The position numbers and the translations under genes were made by a program. From the NCBI GenBank assembly GCA_002280875.1, contig NCEV01000006.1:123630-187629 (forward strand): a stretch of 64,000 nt of DNA, in the 5' to 3' direction. The notes under the pieces were generated by a model. That model ran no database searches, was not told where the DNA came from, and saw only the letters and a list, made by a program, of their open reading frames with translations. The stretch comes from Caulobacter sp. 32-67-35 (lineage in GTDB: Bacteria; Pseudomonadota; Alphaproteobacteria; Caulobacterales; Caulobacteraceae). Shown in pieces: positions 60,712 to 64,000 of the stretch; position 1 is the first letter of the stretch, and each line of letters starts with the position of its first letter.

Positions 60712-61895
60712 GTCAGATCGCCGTCCGCGAGGATGGACATGGCGCGCGCCTTGAAGGGGAAGAAACCCTTGATCGCGTGAGGCCAGAGCTGGTCGTCCCA
60801 GCGACGTCGCGCCTGGACCAGCGTCACACCCTCATTGGCCAGGGCCGGAGCCAGGCGTTTGAGGGCGTCCGCGACGGGACCGACCGGCGCATAGGGCGTG
60901 ATAATCTGTTGGGCGCCTGCCGCCTTGGCAGCCGACAGCAGGCTCTCGGCATCCAGGCTGTCGCAGAGTGTTGCGGGGCGCCCGAAAGCCTTCTCCGCAC
61001 GGGCTGCCGTATCCACAGCCGCAGCTTTGACGAAATCATGGGCCGCCTTGCCCCAGAGCAGGCGCTCATCGATCGCGACGACGGTCGCCTCGAAGGGCGT
61101 TATTGGTGCGAAAAGCGACTCCGGGTGCATGTCCTCGTGGGTCACAAGCAGGATCGCGGGCTGGGAAGGCTTGGCGCGGTGCGAGTCTGGCAGCGCGCAA
61201 GCCGGCGGTATCGGCGGCTCTGCGATCACCCTGGCCTCCGTCGCCAGGCCCTTGGGCGCAAAGCGATGGTTGGTGTAGCGCGCGATGTTGTCGGTTGAGG
61301 CGAGATAGGTCTTGCCCGGGGTCTGCAGTCCCGCGACCCAGCGCCAGGACATGGTGTTGCTGGCCGCGTCAGCGTCGATCAGATGGCGAAGGAAAAAGTC
61401 CGCGCCCAACGTCCAGGGCAGCTGCAGCGTGAAAATCCAGATGGAGGCGAACCACATGCGGGCATGGTTGTGGAGGTATCCGGTCTGGCGCAGTTCCAGC
61501 ACCCAGTCATCGAACCCCTCGATGCCCGTCCGCCCCGCCAGGGCCTCGGCCAGGGCAGGGGTGTTTGCGAAGATCTCGCTCTGGCGATCCCGCTCCGTCG
61601 TGAACCGGGTCCAGATGGACGGGCGCATTTCCAGCCAGCCCTTCCAATAGGAGCGCCATAGCACCTCCTGGATGAACATCTGGGCTGACGCCATGTCGTG
61701 CTGCGACAGCACGGCGGCAATGATCTCTGGCTCGGTGATCAGGCGATGGCGCACATAGGCCGAAAGTCTCGAGACGGCGGCCGGCTGGTCGGGGCCCGGA
61801 TCAATATTGCGCCCGGACGCATAGGATCGATCCGCCCTGGGGACAAATTCGGCGAGCGTCTGCAGCGCAGCGGCGCGGGTGGGCGGCAAGATCAT
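60708..61895 (-). CDS. Photolyase/cryptochrome-family protein with FAD domain first
   Basis: 395 aa from ATG 61895; the frame is open to 61979. Residues about 1-240 match the FAD-binding helical domain of DNA photolyases: FVPRADRSYASGRNIDPGP, VSRLSAYVRHRL, SAQMFIQEVLWRSYWKGWLE, TGYLHNHARMWFASIW, HLIDADAASNTMSWRWVAG. Residues about 255-390 look like an alpha/beta domain (AILLVTHEDMHPES, SAAKAAGAQQIITPYAPVGPVADALKRLAP). Classical photolyases have the alpha/beta antenna domain in front, so the order appears inverted. DNA-repair versus signalling role is open. Confidence 0.82.
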   Translation of the reverse strand: MILPPTRAAALQTLAEFVPRADRSYASGRNIDPGPDQPAAVSRLSAYVRHRLITEPEIIAAVLSQHDMASAQMFIQEVLWRSYWKGWLEMRPSIWTRFTTERDRQSEIFANTPALAEALAGRTGIEGFDDWVLELRQTGYLHNHARMWFASIWIFTLQLPWTLGADFFLRHLIDADAASNTMSWRWVAGLQTPGKTYLASTDNIARYTNHRFAPKGLATEARVIAEPPIPPACALPDSHRAKPSQPAILLVTHEDMHPESLFAPITPFEATVVAIDERLLWGKAAHDFVKAAAVDTAARAEKAFGRPATLCDSLDAESLLSAAKAAGAQQIITPYAPVGPVADALKRLAPALANEGVTLVQARRRWDDQLWPHAIKGFFPFKARAMSILADGDLT

Positions 61896-62005
61896 GTCGA
61901 CCGTGAGAAAGGGCTCGACGCGTCCAGAGCGACGCGACGCTGGGCTAGCTCTTAAGCTCACGGATGGCCCAGGCTCCACCTCTTTTAGGGTTTTGCCTGC
62001 GAACG

Positions 62006-63391
62006 TCAGATCGCCCTGGCATGGCGCTGGCTTTCAGCGCTGAAATAGGCATCGAACACGGCGGCGATGGACCGCGCCAGCAGTTGGCCGGCCGGCAGGA
62101 CTTCGACCCGCGCTCCGCGAACTTGCGCCAGGCCGTCGGCGATGAAGGGCGCCAGGCGAGAGACGTCCTCCGCCAGGTCGCTAAGGGCCCGTCCATGCCG
62201 GGCGCAGACCGCCGCCAGGTCGACGTGGAAGTCGCACATGAGACGCTCGATGATCTCCGCCCGAAAGCGGTCCTCCGCATCGACGGCGACGCCCCGGGCG
62301 ATGGGCAGGCGACCTTCCTTGACGGCGGCGCGCCAGGTCAGCTCATGGGCGGCGTTTTGCACGAAGCCCTGAGGCAGGCAGCCGATCGCCGAAGCGCCCA
62401 TGCCCAGCAGGGTGACAGCGGGATCTGTGGTGTAGCCCTGGAAATTGCGGCGCAGGGTTCCGGCGGCCTGGGCTTTGGCCATCGGATCCTCGGGCAGGGC
62501 GAAATGGTCGAGGCCGATCCGGACGTAGCCCTCTGCCGCCAGACGTTCGGCGGCGGTCTCGCTCTGATCCAGCCGCGCCTGGGCGTCGGGCAGGGCGGCC
62601 TCGTCGATCAGCTGCTGATGACTTTTCATCCACGGCACATGGGCGTAGCCGAACAGGGCCAGGCGCTCGGGACGAAGCGGCAGGAGCTGATCGAGCGTCG
62701 ACAGGGTGTTGGCGGTGGTCTGATGCGGCAGACCATACATCAGGTCGATATTGATCGAACCGATCCGGGCCTCGCGCAGCCAGGCGACACAGTCGGCGAT
62801 GTGCTCGAAGGTGTCGCGGCGATTGACGGCCGCCTGGACCTCGGGGGTCAGGTTCTGGACGCCCAGGCTGGCGCGGTTCATCCCCCGCCGGGCCGCGGCG
62901 CGCACCCAGTCGCGCGTCAGCACGGCGGGATCCATCTCCACCGCCACATCGACGTCGGCGGTCAGGGCGAAGACCTCGCCCAGGCGGTCGAAGATCGCGT
63001 CGATCTCGCCCGTGGACAGCATGTTGGGCGTGCCGCCGCCAAAATGGATGGCGCCCACGGGCAGGCGACCGGGCAGGGCGGCTCCGAGCAGGGCGATCTC
63101 GTTCAGCAGCAGGCGCACATAGTCGCCGACGGGTTCGTGGCGGTTCACCGCGCGGGTATTGCAGCCACAGTACCAGCAGAGCCGGGCGCAGAAAGGGATG
63201 TGCACATAGAGAGACACGGCCTGCTCGACAGGCAGGTCACGCAACCAGAGCGCATAGGTTTCGGCGTCGACCTGGGCGCTGAACTGCGTCGCCGGCGGAT
63301 AGCTCGTATAGCGCGGCGCGCGACCGTCGTACCTGGCGATGAGCTCGGCTGTCGGACGAACGCCAGCGGTCGCGGCGAGGGCGAGGGGCAT
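62006..63391 (-). CDS. hemN: Oxygen-independent coproporphyrinogen III oxidase
   Basis: 461 aa from ATG 63391 (AAGGAAG upstream). Radical-SAM motif C-x3-C-x2-C in HIPFCARLCWYCGCN, GAIHFGGGTPNML, EMDPAVLTRDWVRAAARRGMNRASLGVQ and the HemN C-terminal domain. Converts coproporphyrinogen III to protoporphyrinogen IX for heme when oxygen is low. A perfect FNR/FixK box lies 92 bp upstream of the start, as expected for an anaerobically induced gene. Confidence 0.95.
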   Translation of the reverse strand: MPLALAATAGVRPTAELIARYDGRAPRYTSYPPATQFSAQVDAETYALWLRDLPVEQAVSLYVHIPFCARLCWYCGCNTRAVNRHEPVGDYVRLLLNEIALLGAALPGRLPVGAIHFGGGTPNMLSTGEIDAIFDRLGEVFALTADVDVAVEMDPAVLTRDWVRAAARRGMNRASLGVQNLTPEVQAAVNRRDTFEHIADCVAWLREARIGSINIDLMYGLPHQTTANTLSTLDQLLPLRPERLALFGYAHVPWMKSHQQLIDEAALPDAQARLDQSETAAERLAAEGYVRIGLDHFALPEDPMAKAQAAGTLRRNFQGYTTDPAVTLLGMGASAIGCLPQGFVQNAAHELTWRAAVKEGRLPIARGVAVDAEDRFRAEIIERLMCDFHVDLAAVCARHGRALSDLAEDVSRLAPFIADGLAQVRGARVEVLPAGQLLARSIAAVFDAYFSAESQRHARAI

Positions 63392-63482
63392 GGATATCTT
63401 CCTTCGGCGTTTGTCGCTTGGCCCGCAGCCAACATCGATGGGCGTGTTGTCTTCAGTCTGCCCCACGGCGGGGCCTGCGGCC

Positions 63483-63496
63483 TTGACCGGCGTCAA
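63483..63496. promoter_or_regulatory. FNR/FixK box upstream of hemN
   Basis: TTGACCGGCGTCAA matches the FNR/FixK consensus TTGAC-N4-GTCAA exactly. It sits 92 bp before the hemN ATG on the minus strand, in range to activate it. Confidence 0.8.
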
Positions 63497-63836
63497 GTCG
63501 CTCGCGAAGGGCCGCGTTTAGCCAGATTTCAAGGTCGGTGAAGGCCGCAGGGCGGCTACCCGTCGAGGACAACGGGCCGCTGGCTTGAGCGACGGGAAAT
63601 CTTGCGGAAAAGCGGGGGCGTGGCGGTGAGAGAGTCCGCCAAACCAGTAGTCCCATACCGCATCATACGTGCCCGCAATGTCCCACTATGATACTGATTT
63701 AAAAGCCAAATTCTGAAAATGGGTCCTAATTCGTCTCTCGACGTCTCACCAAATTGCAGGTACAAAACAGGACCGAAAGTGGGGCCGAAAGTGGGGCCGA
63801 AAAGGTTCGGCGGAGACGTTAGGCGGAGACATTGCT
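63497..63836. other. Gap between hemN and the integrase gene, likely element boundary
   Basis: About 340 bp without a convincing gene. Contains TGGCGG/CCGCCA arms of a hairpin (63621-63626 with 63636-63641), whose left part TGGCGGTGAGAGAG looks like the reversed 3' end of a serine tRNA, and the direct repeats at 63770-63805. Composition shifts towards A/T after about 63650. A boundary of an integrated element probably lies here; no complete tRNA is seen. Confidence 0.45.
63770..63805. repeat. Three tandem 12-bp repeats before the integrase gene
   Basis: Units GGACCGAAAGTG, GGGCCGAAAGTG and GGGCCGAAAAGG run head to tail, 32 bp before the integrase ATG. Such short direct repeats close to an integrase gene are typical of arm-type integrase binding sites. 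Confidence 0.65.
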
Positions 63837-64000
63837 ATGGGCGGACGATCCCTCCACAAGCTGACTGCGATCCAAGCGGCGAAGTTGAAGGCGCCGGGCC
63901 GACATTCCGATGGCGGAGGCCTTTATCTCTCCATCGACGATACCGGGCGGCGACGCTGGGTGTTCATCTACACACGCGGCGCCAGGCGCACGGAATTGGG
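63837..64000 (+). CDS. Phage-type tyrosine recombinase (integrase), N-terminal part
   Basis: 54 complete codons from ATG 63837, running off the window. The visible sequence (LHKLTAIQAAKLKAPGRHSDGGGLYLSI and RRWVFIYTRGARRTELG) matches the N-terminal arm-DNA-binding domain (DUF4102) of P4-like integrases. GGCGGAGAC lies upstream as a ribosome binding site. The catalytic domain is outside the window. It presumably drives a genomic island beginning here. Confidence 0.88.
   Translation, partial: MGGRSLHKLTAIQAAKLKAPGRHSDGGGLYLSIDDTGRRRWVFIYTRGARRTEL

Noticed and set aside
63600-63645. A serine tRNA gene next to the integrase
   Set aside because: Only a short stretch resembles the acceptor end; no T-arm, anticodon arm or D-arm can be drawn.
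63556-63765. A 69-codon frame on the minus strand before the integrase
   Set aside because: No ribosome binding site or recognisable sequence; lies in the boundary region with shifting composition.
63770-63805. A CRISPR array
   Set aside because: The repeats are 12 bp, contiguous and without spacers; better explained as integrase arm sites.

Overview
The window is a high-GC, densely coding chromosomal segment that looks like a Caulobacter or close Caulobacteraceae relative. The grounds are an alphaproteobacterial gene set of TonB-dependent receptors with FecI/FecR partners, paired flavin-dependent halogenase-like proteins, Weimberg-type pentose oxidation genes, an FNR/FixK-boxed hemN, many GTG/TTG starts and overlapping stop/start pairs. 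I see no tRNA, rRNA or CRISPR array.

Layout. 1-4 kb: the tail of a TonB-dependent receptor, its terminator, two tandem halogenase-like genes and a pentapeptide-repeat protein. 4.7-10 kb: an acyl-CoA hydrolase/CoA-transferase family protein, a secreted RTX metalloprotease and a double beta-propeller phytase. 10-18.5 kb: two signalling modules. One is PepSY protein/response regulator/sensor kinase, with the kinase frameshifted. The other is an operon of response regulator, LysM-FecR protein and CHASE2 sensor kinase. 18.7-24 kb: GH3 glucosidase plus GntP permease, then DUF6481 and cold-shock genes.

24-46 kb is a plant-polysaccharide and pentose region. GH51 and GH43 enzymes, an esterase, an aldose epimerase and a FecI/FecR/TonB receptor set would release and import arabinoxylan sugars. 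A PQQ-type sugar dehydrogenase, a pentonate dehydratase, an AraD1/GguC-like FAH-family enzyme and a 2,5-dioxopentanoate dehydrogenase would carry an oxidised pentose to 2-oxoglutarate. A FadR-type GntR regulator sits in the middle. An 11-bp site with core TCAGACAA recurs upstream of at least five of these genes and fits the FadR-family operator pattern, so the region is probably one regulon. Between the two halves lie mmsA/mmsB, a LysR regulator and a folE copy broken by a deletion of about 59 bp.

45.8-49.4 kb holds a TetR regulator, an intact folE, DUF3429, an SDR and a renalase-like flavoprotein in a tightly packed operon. A perfect 26-bp palindrome lies in the regulator/folE gap. 49.4-60.7 kb is a likely 3-keto-glycoside pathway: three DUF1080 proteins, a GMC oxidoreductase with its gluconate-dehydrogenase-subunit-3-like partner, cytochrome c, two TIM-barrel isomerases, a Gfo/Idh oxidoreductase, an MFS permease and a LacI regulator. 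The same 14-bp operator-like word lies before the first DUF1080 gene and, about 28 kb away, before the GH3 gene.

60.7-64 kb: a photolyase-family protein with apparently inverted domain order, hemN with an FNR/FixK box, and the first codons of a phage-type integrase preceded by 12-bp direct repeats. This last part is probably the edge of an integrated element running out of the window.
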